The translations under genes and the position numbers were made by a program. From positions 1 to 43,132 of the forward strand of contig ML978334.1 of assembly GCA_010015745.1 (NCBI GenBank): a stretch of 43,132 nt of DNA. The letters are read 5' to 3'. Each line of letters starts with the position of its first letter. Within the stretch, counting starts at the first letter, position 1. The notes beneath the pieces are model-generated. The model was not told where the DNA came from. It searched no databases and worked only from the letters and a program-made list of their open reading frames with translations. Below are positions 11,508-22,100 of the stretch, in pieces. The DNA comes from Setomelanomma holmii (taxonomy: Eukaryota; Ascomycota; Dothideomycetes; Pleosporales; Phaeosphaeriaceae).

Positions 11508-11901
11508 GTTCCATTCTTGAGAGCAACCAGTCGGTCGTACGGTGTCTTGTGGTCCTTGATTAGGTGTATGTGGCGTGCAGCAATTGTCTTGCTGGTGTCC
11601 GTATTTAGATCAGCCAAAGCCTTTTTCTGGTGATGTTACTCGGAGCGGCGGCGCTACTATCGATCGCATTCCCATCAGTATGATAGTTACACGCGTCACA
11701 GCAGGATAAGATACAGTGGCCATATTAGAGACGTAGTCGTGTATGATTGGATCCAGGCAGAGATCCAGGTAATGTCAGTCGTGGGTGGACGCAGTAACAG
11801 GTGCGTCGTGGTAACCGCGGTATAGAAACGTGCGACTTGTGTGTAGAATGAAGTTATAGTAGCAGATAAGAACAATCCTAAGGTGCAGCCGGGCTTACAG
11901 C
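11508..11901. other. Intergenic, nothing recognised
   Basis: About 390 bp between two solo LTRs. No open frame with recognisable motifs. It may be residual retrotransposon DNA because LTRs lie on both sides, but the two LTRs belong to different families. Confidence 0.4.
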
Positions 11902-12094
11902 TGTCGCAGAGGGTTGTAACAGTGCGCATGTGCGGAAGATTAACGGATTGAACTGAGGTTGTATTGTCTGAAACTACAAACGATATGTATACATGGTTGG
12001 CAGTAAACAGCGCTAGTGCAGAAAAGGCAGTCTCATTTCACCCAAGGGGAAGTGCCACCGTGCAGTAAGGCAGAAGAGACTCCAAAACGTGACA
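11902..12094 (-). repeat. Solo LTR, family B (copy 1)
   Basis: TGTCGCAGAGGGTTGTAACA ... CCAAAACGTGACA. The same family occurs at 37296-37485 (190 bp, with target duplication) and, diverged and in the opposite orientation, at 31172-31327. Flanking 5-mers here (ACAGC / CTCCT) do not match, so this copy lost its target duplication or is the product of recombination. Orientation is assigned from comparison with the 31172 copy and is tentative. Confidence 0.7.
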
Positions 12095-12906
12095 CTCCTT
12101 GTCATGACTTCCGATAAATCTTCAAGGGTCGTCTTACGTTACCAAAGGTGAAGCATATATGGAAGCTCGAATGATTGTTGGCTGTATATATACTTATTAG
12201 GTCAAGTATGGCATTGAGGTCCGCATCAGTATCTTATCCTTGCTGAATACAGGTGAGAGATTGAATGCAACAAGCTTGCAATTTGCTTGTATGTACGGAT
12301 GTCTCGTCACTCTTCCTCGCCAGGTAACGCTCATACTACGGCACTTGCAGACCTTCAATCTCTTCCAGTCCATGGTTGAATGATCCTGTGTCCTAGCCCT
12401 CAATAGTATCTGTGGTTGTACGAAAGTAGCTTCAACACTTCTAATGAAAAGTGAAGGATATGTGTCAAAGTGTCAAGGCCCGAGATCGTAGGCGAGGCAC
12501 AATCAAAATAACAAATCTACTGTCGCCTAGATCGACGTTCATGCGGCTCGATAGTGTTGTAACAACATATGAATGGGACACAAACAAGCCCACAGCTGGC
12601 TGATTGTGCCAGACATTATTCACCATATATCGTCTCACTTGGAATTGAGAGAAGTTTGTCTAAGTATGAAAGATTCTGCCATTTGTCTCGTAGCTCACTG
12701 TAAGTTAGTCACCCTTTGCTCCTAATACCAGGCACGTGATTCTCTGATTACAGGGCCACCAGCCCTCCCAGTGCCAATATCAGTAGCGCACCCAGTGCCA
12801 ACTTATCTTTTAGGGACGACGACGATGATAGTCGTCGTCTAGAACCATTTGGAAGATTCTGATATCGATTGGGATTTTACGTCACTGCTTCGCCTTTGAA
12901 AGCATA
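12095..12906. other. Intergenic, 3' side of MARVEL-like gene
   Basis: No supported gene. Its one clear structure is a perfect 9-bp inverted repeat, GACGACGAC / GTCGTCGTC, at 12815-12823 and 12831-12839 with a 7-nt loop. This is 70-90 nt past the stop codon of the MARVEL-like gene and could be a 3'-UTR hairpin. Confidence 0.5.
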
Positions 12907-13466
12907 TCAGGTATTCGATGTCCTTAACTGGCGCTTGCTGTTTAAGAACAGTGAAACGTCCAGGAATGCGGTGACCATGAAGAGCAACCATTCGAACGCC
13001 CCAAACACCGTCGCCGCCTTGAGTGTATCACAGGCAACATATCCTGTTGCACATGAACGGGTTCCGATGTTGACAGCCACAGCAATCCAGCCGGCGAACC
13101 ATGAAATGACTGCCACTAGCTCAGCGCCGACACCGATGCATCCGACCAAAGGGCGATACGTAATCGCATTTCCAGCAACGATTTGGAAGATGACGACCAG
13201 AATTGTCCATACAGCGCAGAACAGCAAAAAGCCCCATGCGTTCGGGACGCCGTTCCAGGCGGTGAACCCACCCCCATGGGTGTCGACTTCGGAGGTGTAG
13301 CCACGATACACATCGATTGCTAGACGGTAGAGTTAGAACTAAAAGCGTATCGAAAGGGGAAGTAGCAATATTAGTTCGTACCGTAGCCGTCTGTACCCAT
13401 AACAATCAGGGCACAGATGACCTGCAGCGCGCGCAGTACAAGATTGAGCATTCTGTTTTCCGCCAT
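12907..13466 (-). CDS. Small four-TM MARVEL-like membrane protein
   Basis: Two exons on the minus strand: 13466-13397 and 13319-12907, with an intron 13396-13320 (77 nt, GTACAG ... CTAAC ... CTAG). The spliced protein is 160 aa. The ATG at 13466-13464 has a good context (GACCATGG). The intron joins codon phase exactly, giving ...LIVMAIDVYRGYTSEVD. Four hydrophobic segments are visible: LVLRALQVICALIVM, WGFLLFCAVWTILVVIF, the stretch LVGCIGVG to AGWIAVAV, and FGAFEWLLFMVTAF. The motif YTSEVDTHGGG between TM1 and TM2 is typical of a group of fungal MARVEL-domain-like proteins of unknown function. It probably sits in the plasma membrane or a vesicle membrane. The fragment starting at 13311 is only exon 2. 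Confidence 0.8.
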
Positions 13467-14618
13467 GGTCACGGCCATGATGTACAGAGATCTATGATGG
13501 AGCTTGATGTAGTAGGACGAGCACGTATAGTACGTTTAGTGTTGGTAGAATGAAGTGAGGGTGCGGCGCGTGGCGTGAACAAGAGGGGTCTAAGGTCAAA
13601 TAAGGTAACTTAAGCAAACACCGATATCGACACGAAATATCGAAGGAGACGTAGTTTCAAAGGTCTACACTCAACATACAACTGGAGCAAAACGCATATT
13701 TCATATACATCTTATGACTATGGTATGGTTCATTGCGCCGCATAACAAGAGTTTCGGCAAGGGCTGAAATCTCGCAAGCCACACCAGATCCGGCAATACT
13801 CGCGAGGTAGGTTTAATCGACCCCAGCCATTCTGTATCACAACGTGAGACCCTGTATATTCCACAAGAACATTATAAATCAACCGCAAGCTTATTCGCTG
13901 CATGTATCATCTCATCGCTGCGCACTGCCAGCACCACACTATGAAAGACCGACACCCTTGTCTGAAACTCCTGAAGTGATGCGGGCTCGTTAAGCCAAGC
14001 AGTTCTTTCTAACAGATCAGCATAGTTGAGGTTGTTCAATGCAGGCTATAAGGTCTGAAAGTTGCTAGAGGCTTCACAAGCCTGCAGGAACAATGAGATT
14101 ATAATGTGTAAGTGTCCAAGATATTGGATCTGTCCATGTCCGGAAGAACGAAGGACTGCAGTGATGCCAGGAAAGAGGTGTCCAGAAGAGCAGGCGAGAG
14201 TCTTCACTAAAGTTCTGTCACTTGAGATTTGAGGAATGGAACTTGAACAGCACACCAGAGTGAAGTACTAGACTTCTGCATCTACGGATCGCCTCAACAA
14301 TGCATACTGTCGCGGAGTAAAAGGGAGACCTTCCACTCCCTTGAGTAGACGTCATCTTAACCGTCATACATACTACTGATTGATCCGCAATGACGTACAC
14401 TAAACCAACGCCGAGTTGTCCGACTAGTCAAGACTATCTTTGTTCCTCCGAGTCATACAAGACTCTTCTAAGACTCTTCTTCTGCGATACTATCATGCAT
14501 ATTGTCGGCTCAAGTACTCCATGCAGTTCGCTCACATAAACCCCCATCCATGGAAGTTATGCAAATATTCTGTCCTCTACCGATAATTTGAGATACGCTG
14601 CTGTGCGTCGGTAGCTGC
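13467..14618. other. Intergenic between MARVEL-like and MFS genes
   Basis: About 1.15 kb. It should contain the promoter of the minus-strand MARVEL-like gene (proximal to 13467) and the 3' end of the minus-strand MFS gene. No gene, tRNA or clear repeat was recognised. Confidence 0.5.
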
Positions 14619-16417
14619 TCAAGTGAGTAGCACAGTAGATGTCCGTGAGGTTGTTTGCCGCTCTATGGGTGCTGTGTTTGTCACCGACTCTGGTGTGGGA
14701 GTAACCGCCTTGTCTGCTTCATGATACACTGCAACATTTGTCAAGTTTTGCTTGCGTTCACTAATTTCACCACCGGGATACACTCACCATTAGGCTGTAC
14801 AGACCAACTAATGATGAAAGCTACTCCGAACGTAGAAGCCAAACAAACGAAGACGGCCTGTGTGAACCTGCCCACCGTTATCGCAAAAATGGCGTTGAAA
14901 ATGACAGGCGAGACTATAAGCGTCAAGGCATGAAGAAGCCCATTGGCGCCCAGAAGCTGTCCCGTCTGGTCCGATGGAACATGTTTGGTGAGCGCCGACT
15001 GCAAAGCTGGTGAAGCGACGCCACCTGCTGCTGCGATGACGCCCGCAAAGATGAAAAGCTCACCTTCACGTGCAAGGCTATAACCGATCCAGCCCAGGGT
15101 TTCACAAAAGATTCCAATTCGTATGATGTTCAGATCAAATGAGTCGATGCCTTTGCAGCGCGCAGCGTTGTCATCTCTCCGATGACGTACAAGGTAGGTG
15201 ATGGCAGGTAACATCACAAGTAAGAACGCGACCCGCGTGCTATTAACAATGGTCATGTATCGACCCGACTCGAAAGTGCCCCAGCCAAACTGATAATTGA
15301 CGTATATCAGCAAGACATTCATACTGCCCATGGCGACCCCGAACATGATGGTGTCCATGGCAGCCAACACCATAAGATTACGCCGCAGTGTGGGAGTGCT
15401 GCCAGGGCCAGTTGGATAGAGAATCTGAAGTGGCTCTAGCGGATTCAGGTGACGGAGCTTCTCGACCCAAGGAGTTCTTTCGCGGGAAATCACTCTCGTT
15501 CGCGCTGCCTTCTCGCGTGCATTTTCCTGACGACGTTTTGAAATGGATTCGGGGACGCAGAAAAGCACAAATAGAACACAGTATGCGTGACAAACCAGCA
15601 TTATCCAGAAAACGATGATAATGTTGTGAGACCACTTCACGACGCAGCCCGCCAAGAGTGGACCGACGGCGACGCCTACAAATGTGCAGCCGTGAAGATA
15701 GCCAAAAGCCACGCTATGGCGTTGGGAAGGCAAACAGTCGGTAGCATAAGTGTTGACCATAGCCATAGCGAGGATTCCAGAGCCGGTCATACCCTCAAGA
15801 ACAAAAGAAAGAAGTATCCAGTTGACGTTAATGGTAGCTCGGTGGGAAGCAGCCAAGACGGTGATGATCTCGCCGCACAGAGATCCCAAACTGCAGAAAA
15901 TGAAGATGGGTTTGCGACCGTATAAATCTGACAATGAGCCCAGACGAGGGCTGACTACAGCGGAGAGGACACCACAGAGTAAAGTACCCGTCAACATGAA
16001 GACTGAGACTCTTCGTGACACCTCGGGAGTGCGACACCGATCGCTAGACCCGTGGTAGACAATGGTTTGTTTATTTGCTAGCAAGTCAGGTTCTGCAGTA
16101 TGTCGATCGAGATAGTATTGTCGACAAACCAGGTCGACGATGAGGTTGAGCCTGGGAGTAATGATACCGCCAAAGATCAGGGCCATGATGAGGTAAGGAA
16201 TCATAATCCATCCAATTGAGGGTTTGCGGTACCAGGATAGATGCGCAAAGTCGCTCGTGAACTCGTCACGATCATTCTCATCGTCATCCGCAGGAACAGG
16301 AGGGCCAAGGAGGGGTACATGCTCGTGGTCATAATTTGGAGTGTGTTGCGAGCGCTGTCTGGCGCTCATATGTCGAGTTGAATTGGGGGATTCATCAGCT
16401 CCGCAAACAGTTTCCAT
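14619..16417 (-). CDS. Major facilitator superfamily transporter
   Basis: The main frame runs from ATG 16417-16415 to a stop at 14743-14741 (558 aa). The MFS signature between TM2 and TM3 is present (GSLSDLYGRKP), with about 12 hydrophobic segments, a charged N-terminus (DDDENDRDEF) and a central loop (SKRRQENAREKAART). It resembles fungal MFS proteins of the TetA/drug:H+ antiporter type; substrate unknown. At the 3' end GTGAGT...TTGCAG marks a likely 59-nt intron, 14787-14729. Removing it replaces the last residues (CIPVVKLVNASKT) with a 36-residue Thr/Ser-rich tail ending at TGA 14621-14619. I list the spliced extent; if the intron is not used, the CDS ends at 14741. It is not clustered with the NRPS, which is 24 kb away. 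Confidence 0.85.
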
Positions 16418-17040
16418 CAAGATGAAGATGGCGATGGTAACGATGCGACGTTCCTCGGGCTGACGTTAAGGGCAAAGTTGATAGCGTGGGAGTCGGAACG
16501 GTATAGTCTGGTGTCGGGGCAGGGCAGTGAACAGCTTGGACCAATGGAGCGGATACAATATCTCTTCAGTGCTTCTTGACACTTAAGTGAAGCTGCGCGA
16601 GGGTACTCGGCAAAAGACAGTGGTTTCAGTTGTTGGCTGGCGTTTGGACAGAACATGCAAATCGATCTGCACATGGACGCCTGATTGGCAACGGATGCAG
16701 AAACAAACGCTATAATTAGATGAAGCAATGGTTAACGGCAAATCAGTACTCCCGCCCCATACTTCGCCGTAGTCCGACAGACTGGGTAGGCATAGGGCGC
16801 ACCTGCATGATTCAGTTATTGACCATGGATAGTGTCATGTGAAATCAAACATGTACGCCTTTTGAGGTAATTCGACCGTTCACCATTTCGAGTTAGTAGA
16901 ACAAGGCCAGCAATGTGTGCCACGGGTTAATGATGGGATAAAGGTGGCGAAAAGTGAATAATGATGCAGTGGGGAAAACCACTGCGCTCCCGACCCGCAA
17001 TCTATTGTATGCAAAAATCGAGATATTCCTTGGCAAACCT
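16418..17040. other. Intergenic, upstream of MFS gene
   Basis: Carries the MFS promoter region. The minus-strand frame extending upstream of the MFS start (to 16728) has no recognisable domain and I treat it as non-coding. No repeats noted until the pogo TIR. Confidence 0.45.
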
Positions 17041-17092
17041 TACCGTACCGATCGCCGACACGAGCCGCTCGGTGAGGCGAGCCACCCCAACA
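17041..17092. repeat. TA duplication plus left TIR of pogo element
   Basis: TA target copy followed by the 50-bp left terminal inverted repeat. It differs from the right TIR at one position (GCCGCTCGG here, GCCACTCGG in the right TIR reverse-complemented). Confidence 0.93.
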
Positions 17093-19224
17093 CCAATTGC
17101 CCACAGTAGAAAATGAAGCTCTACTGCCACCCACAGTAAATATTATCCCGAGATTTTGTGGTGAAGCAGTAAAGTGATGCTTGCGATCAGTTTGGGCTAC
17201 CAATATTAAGTGGATACCTGGACGCTACGGCCGCTAGTGGTGGTTTTGGTTGGGGGTGGGCGTGTAGGCTCACTACCACTACCACCACCTTTCGCAGGTT
17301 GCGCACAACGCGCTCTCTTTGCCTTTGACTCAGCCCTTTGCGAGGCTGCTCTCTTGCCTCTTTGGGATACTTGTAGATATTTTTGAGAGGCTGCAGCCTC
17401 TCTTTCCTTCTGTTTCTTGCGCTTAGTTTTAGCTCTCTCTGCCGCTAGTCTCTCCTCTCTCTCCCGCACCAATTTAGCTGCCTCTCGCTCTGTACGCTTC
17501 TCTTCTGCCTGCTTCTTTTTAGACCAGGCAGCTTGAGCCTTAAGGACTCTCATCTCTGCTTTTTGGAGTTGCTCTTGCTCCTCTTCTTGTTGTTTTACTC
17601 TTTCACGGAAGTCAGATTCCCTGAGCTTTCTAGGAGACCAGAGGACAGCACCACCATAATACTCCTCACGCTGCTGCAGGTCAAGGACCTTGCCCTTCTT
17701 CTTATGCTTCTTCTTATGCTTCTTCTTATGCTTCTTCTTAATCTTAAGCGCTTGTTGTAGCCTCTCGTTCTCAGCCATGAGAAGGTCATTGTCTACCTGA
17801 AGATGGTGGAGAGACTGCGAGATCTTCTGAGCTCTTCTTTCCTCTCCCTCCTTAACTACCTGGTTAATAGCGCTCCTGATCTTTCTCCAACCTGCTCCAG
17901 TAAGTGGAGAGCTTTGTAGCTCTTGCTCCTCATCTTCTTCTACTACTTCTGGTGTCTTCGGCCGGAATCTTTTGAGTACAGCCTCACGGTTTATAGGGAA
18001 GATCCCAGTGGCTTCAAAGGACTTCAGAACAAGCTTCTCTGATATGCAGCTGCTCCACGCAGCCCAGAATAATAAGAAGAAGTCGCTCTTTGTCATAGGA
18101 ACAAGGCCTTGAGTCTTCATGAGGTGAGTAGAGAGCTCCTGGTCGTAAGAAGATGCGAGGGGCGAGAAACAAACCACATCAAGTGGCTGCAAAGTATGGG
18201 TACTGTGAGGTGGAAAGATAGCCACCAGTATCCTCCTCATGAGGCAATAAGCTATAAAAGCTTTAGTGACATGAGAGCCGTGGCCGACTACAATAAGGAG
18301 TCTCCACTTCCTCCCAAGCCCTGCCTTTCTCTTCGTGTGGCGGTCAAATACCTGCTCAAGCCAGGCTAATCCGACGTCGTTGTTGGTCCATCCAGTAGGT
18401 GTTGAAGTAAAGAAAACCTCATGCTTTCCAGCCTTAATATCCTCCACCCAATTAGAGCGGATCGAGCAGTTCTTGGAGGCGTAGATGAGACCAGGAGGAA
18501 GAGTACTCCCATCAGCGCAGACTCCTGCTAGAACAGTTATCCACTCACGTGAGCCATCTTGAAGGACTTGAGAGACCTCTCCAGACTGCCACATCCTCTT
18601 ACTAAAGATGCTCTTCTGCTTTCCTATCACTCCAATAACGAAGCCCTTCTCATCCATATTGTACGTGTGAGCAGGCTCTACGTCATACTGAGTGATCTTT
18701 CCATAGGGGAGATCAAAGTAGAGATCGTACTTTGCCTCAGAGTCGGCGTGGTGGCGTACAGCGTCCTTGCCCTTGGGCCAGCGTGAGATGAGATAGTCGT
18801 CGTTTCGGTCGACAAAGCGCGTAACCCAGCCATCTCCAATGTGCTTATGAGCGATCTCCTCTCCAAGTTTTCGCGTCATCTCTGTTGTAAGTGGAAGCCC
18901 TCTCTTTGTAAGATCATTGATATGTCTTACAAGCTCATCCTCTTCTTGTGGGTAGAGCTTCTGCTTATTGAGGTTTGCAGCTGTCATAGACTGCTGAAAG
19001 CCCTGGCATCTTCGGGACAACGTAGTTCTGTCTACACCGAACTTTTTTGCAGATGTGCGGTACGACAAACGTTCTCCTGGTTCTTGCAGTTTCATAGCTT
19101 CAATCGCTTTGTCAATAGCTGGCATGGTGGTGGAGTTATTACGCGTTGAAATTAGTGTTGATTTCGTGTTATGATGTTGGGGTGGCTCGCCTCACCGAGT
19201 GGCTCGTGTCGGCGATCGGTACGG
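17043..19224 (-). mobile_element. pogo/Fot1-type DNA transposon with intact TIRs
   Basis: 2182 bp bounded by 50-bp terminal inverted repeats, 17043-17092 and 19175-19224, matching at 49 of 50 positions by eye. They start CCGTACCGATCGCCGACACG. The element is flanked by TA (17041-17042 and 19225-19226), the target duplication expected for the pogo/Tc1 superfamily. It carries a single uninterrupted transposase frame. The near-perfect ends suggest a fairly recent insertion. Confidence 0.93.
17206..19125 (-). CDS. pogo/Fot1-family transposase, second catalytic Asp replaced by Val
   Basis: 639 aa, ATG at 19125-19123, no stops or frameshifts. Order: N-terminal helix-turn-helix (SYRTSAKKFGVDRTTLSRRC), CENP-B-like DNA-binding domain (WVTRFVDRNDDYLISRW), and a DDE_1 catalytic domain. 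Catalytic positions: D158 in YNMDEKGF; residue 280 in RLLIVVGHGSH, where the family has aspartate (DGHGSH); D316 in HTLQPLDVV. The spacing from 280 to 316 is the DD35D spacing of pogo elements, so residue 280 is the right column. Its codon at 18288-18286 reads GTC, one base from GAC. The C-terminus is a long Lys/Glu coiled-coil-like tail with a 12-bp repeat encoding HKKK units (17698-17737) and GGAVLWSPRKLRE. Predicted to bind DNA but be catalytically dead. Confidence 0.9.
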   Translation of the reverse strand: MPAIDKAIEAMKLQEPGERLSYRTSAKKFGVDRTTLSRRCQGFQQSMTAANLNKQKLYPQEEDELVRHINDLTKRGLPLTTEMTRKLGEEIAHKHIGDGWVTRFVDRNDDYLISRWPKGKDAVRHHADSEAKYDLYFDLPYGKITQYDVEPAHTYNMDEKGFVIGVIGKQKSIFSKRMWQSGEVSQVLQDGSREWITVLAGVCADGSTLPPGLIYASKNCSIRSNWVEDIKAGKHEVFFTSTPTGWTNNDVGLAWLEQVFDRHTKRKAGLGRKWRLLIVVGHGSHVTKAFIAYCLMRRILVAIFPPHSTHTLQPLDVVCFSPLASSYDQELSTHLMKTQGLVPMTKSDFFLLFWAAWSSCISEKLVLKSFEATGIFPINREAVLKRFRPKTPEVVEEDEEQELQSSPLTGAGWRKIRSAINQVVKEGEERRAQKISQSLHHLQVDNDLLMAENERLQQALKIKKKHKKKHKKKHKKKGKVLDLQQREEYYGGAVLWSPRKLRESDFRERVKQQEEEQEQLQKAEMRVLKAQAAWSKKKQAEEKRTEREAAKLVREREERLAAERAKTKRKKQKEREAAASQKYLQVSQRGKRAASQRAESKAKRARCAQPAKGGGSGSEPTRPPPTKTTTSGRSVQVST

Positions 19225-19226
19225 TA
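19175..19226. repeat. Right TIR of pogo element plus TA duplication
   Basis: 50-bp right terminal inverted repeat ending ...GATCGGTACGG, followed by the TA target copy at 19225-19226. Confidence 0.93.
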
Positions 19227-19380
19227 ATTCTGCGATGTTGCAACACCACTTTCGCGCGTCGTCCCGCCTCACACGCGACCTAACGCGACATTCATTGTAT
19301 GCCTACGCAGCACCACTACTTCGTATTTATATTGTAAGTGTAGTAAGCCTTTTACTTATACTGTAAGCCTACACTAGTCT

Positions 19381-21497
19381 ATGCAAAATAGAATGGGTAG
19401 TTCAAAGCGGAAAGCCTCCCAGGCTGATCTTGAGCCTACTGTGACGCGTTCGACTCGCTCAAAGACGTCAACTCCTTCACAGGCTACACGCAGGCTTGAG
19501 CCGGTTGCATCGCGTTCATATGGTCGCGCAAAGAAACCAGCTTTAAAGGCAAAGCCTTCTCTGCCAGAGCTTGTTAGCGCATCTAAGTCTATGTCAGCGC
19601 GTCCGCCAGTGACTACACCCAAAGCAAAGCCTGTACCAGCGCGTACGCCAGTACAATCACCGAAGGCAAAGCCAACGCCTACGCGCAAGAGCGCTAAAGT
19701 ATCATCCCGCAAGCCTTCGCCAAAGAAATTACGGAGTGTTACCTGGCGAGACCCTCTCGAGACGCCTAGCATGGGAGACAATGAGCTGCAGTCAGAAGGT
19801 GTACATGAGGATGTCCAGCTCCGCGAGCCGGAAGGTATTCATCAGGAAACTCCTATTACAGTTCCCTCGTCTCCTTTAATGCCTTCGTCTCCTCTAATGC
19901 CCTCGTCTCCTCTAATGCCCTCGTCTCCTCCTAGTCATACTGCGGGTGACGCCTCTCCTGTCGACAACAACCTCCCCTCAATCAAGTTTGCTGATATAGA
20001 GGACCTTCCGCTCATGGACTCTATACTTAAGCCTATAGTTACAACTACAGGCAATCCGAGCGCATTACTCCAGCCCGTTTTGCTGCCAGCACGCGTACCG
20101 CGCGAACTCCCACCGCGCCTCGAATCAACCCACCCGTCCAATCAGATCCACCACCGCCCGTTCCAACATACGACGTTGGCTTTGCCTTTACTATATACGT
20201 AAATCGTGGTCGGGCGTTACGGGATACTGCGCCAGACATGGAACGTTACGATGCTGAGACTGCGCCAATTGAAGATGTAGTACTCAAGCTCATTGACTCC
20301 CCGCAGTTGACTGTAAATGGTAGACCATGGAAATATACTTCGCTGGTAGCTACTATCCGTCCAGACAAGACTCGAAACCGTTTGTCGTACTGCCATCTTG
20401 ACGACTTTGGCGCCATCTCTCGAATGAAACTATGGGAGCTAGCTGATCTAGCAATGAGAAAGAGCAAGGCCACAAGACTAGATATTACATTTGAGGTCTG
20501 TATAGAGGTGGACGCTCTCTTGCGGACGTTTACACCAAGCGCAAACGAGCCTCCGTCAGACCCACCTGTTGCAATCAATATGGCAGCGGAGCGGGACCGT
20601 AGAACAAGAACGAATGTCATGCTAAAGGAAAACGCCGATGTATTGAAGCTTCAGGATAAGCAGAAAAGGTTTGAGCACGTCAGCTCCATCCATAAGTCCC
20701 GGCAGTGCCCGACTCCCAGTTGCGACAATTACCAGCGGTGGTGTTTCGTCCACCCTCATCTCAATAGCCATCATGAGATCAGAGAGGCTGACATGGAGAT
20801 GTGGGCCTCTGCAGTCATCAACGGCGAAGCGATCGTCACTGGGCCTTCTCCTCGACTGGTCGAGCTGTTCTCTGATCGACCTAACAAGCTCAAGGTCAAT
20901 CCGCACACCCATCGACGCCTCGCCAACAAGACACCTGATGGTGACAGCGGTTCGGGTTCTATATCTGAAATGATGAAGGAGTATACCACAATGTCAATGC
21001 AGAGGGAAATGATGCGTATGATGCGCGAGAACACTGAGCGAGACGAGCGAGACGAAGCGCGTCGAGAAGCCCGCGAAGAGGCGCGTCGTCTTGCAGAGAC
21101 ACTAGCACCACTCCATGCCCCTATACATGCACCTGGTATAGCTTTGTCGGGTCTTCCACCACCCATTTCACTGTCGCGCCCGGTTTCTCGTCGTAACGGA
21201 AGCTCAAGTCCAGTTAGTGGTGTTGGTAAGACTGACATGCGGTTTGTTGCTCGGATGTTCTTGCAGTGCCTTGTTGACGAGCAAACTGACGAGGATCGGG
21301 CAGAGTATGAGCGGCTTTTGGACGTGGCAATTGACCAAATATGGACAATTGGCGACTTGAAGGCTATGGAGGATCCGACAAGCGGTGTATACCGCATTGC
21401 TACTGGTGAGCCTCACAGGCTAAAGGATGGGGTTGCTCGACACTTGAGGAAGGAGCTACAGAGGTACAAACCAATCTATAGAGCTGGGAACGCGTAA
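19381..21497 (+). pseudogene. Unrecognised gene, two frames, probably one gene with a frame change
   Basis: Frame one, 19381-20202 (273 aa), starts ATG and is basic, Lys/Pro/Ser-rich and low-complexity. It includes an 18-bp tandem repeat (about 19869-19928) encoding SSPLMP units. Frame two, to 21497, contains the ATG at 20238 (419 aa), but upstream of it the same frame stays open and protein-like from about 20150 (PPPVPTYDVGFAFTIYVNRGRA). One gene with a 1-base frame change between about 20055 and 20160 is therefore the simplest reading. I found no intron that would fix it. The second part has a compact N-terminal domain, a Cys/His cluster (CPTPSC, then WCFVHPHLNSHHE) that could bind zinc, a Met/Arg/Glu-rich helix (QREMMRMMRENTERDERDEA) and a helical C-terminus (MFLQCLVDEQTDEDRAEYERL). 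I do not recognise the family. It lies 157 bp from the pogo TIR but outside it. Confidence 0.6.
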
Positions 21498-21663
21498 GTA
21501 GAGCGTCTTTCTTATGCCTTCTTTGTCGCTTGTACGCTTGCACTCTCTACTGTACTTAATACTTGCACAAGTCGTTCGTTTCTTTGTATGTGGTCCCAGA
21601 AACACCAATTCTTCCACATATGTAGTCCCAGAAATACCAAACAGCACGTGCGCATTAAATGGT

Positions 21664-21795
21664 GTCGTGGAGCAAAGCTACTGTCGATTCTACTATACTT
21701 GACGGTAGATTGTACCGTGCTCGAGGGTAGGTCACGGTAGATTGTGGGGCCGTACGCTTGGGTGGAGTACGGTATGGTACGGTATCCTACTGTGG
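21664..21795. repeat. Diverged repeat rich in ACGGTA / CTACTGT motifs, copy 1
   Basis: Starts TCGTGGAGCAAAGCTACTGT and includes GTAGGTCACGGTAGATTGTG and GAGTACGGTATGGTACGGTA. It resembles 22101-22232 in motif order but with many differences. It may be the end of a MITE or other TIR element. Boundaries approximate. Confidence 0.45.
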
Positions 21796-22100
21796 CTCAC
21801 GATAGGATCTTGCTCCTGCGTACGGATCGGATATACGAGGCTCTGAGCTGAAGTAGTATATAGTTTGAGCTCTTTAGCTTATCTTTCTTATGTAGAGATC
21901 AACTTAATCCCCTTCTCTCTCCAAGCTTCAGCTTACAACCACAAATAACTCAACAGTATCCTCTTTCCCTTTTAGCAATACATTATTCACAGTCACATGT
22001 TATTACTGCTCCAGCCAGCGCGACCTTATTGACCTAACTCATAACCGACGATGGAGACAAGGACCTCACGACTACGTTGCGGGCTTCTATTTTGGCTATC
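21796..22100. other. Spacer between the two diverged repeats
   Basis: About 300 bp. It has a TATA-like stretch (GTAGTATATAGTTTGAGC near 21855) followed by pyrimidine-rich DNA. It resembles LTR-type sequence in general character but no ends were found. No gene. Confidence 0.35.

Noticed and set aside
13317..13553. 78-aa plus-strand open frame
   Set aside because: It overlaps exon 1, the intron and the promoter of the MARVEL-like gene on the other strand and has no motifs.
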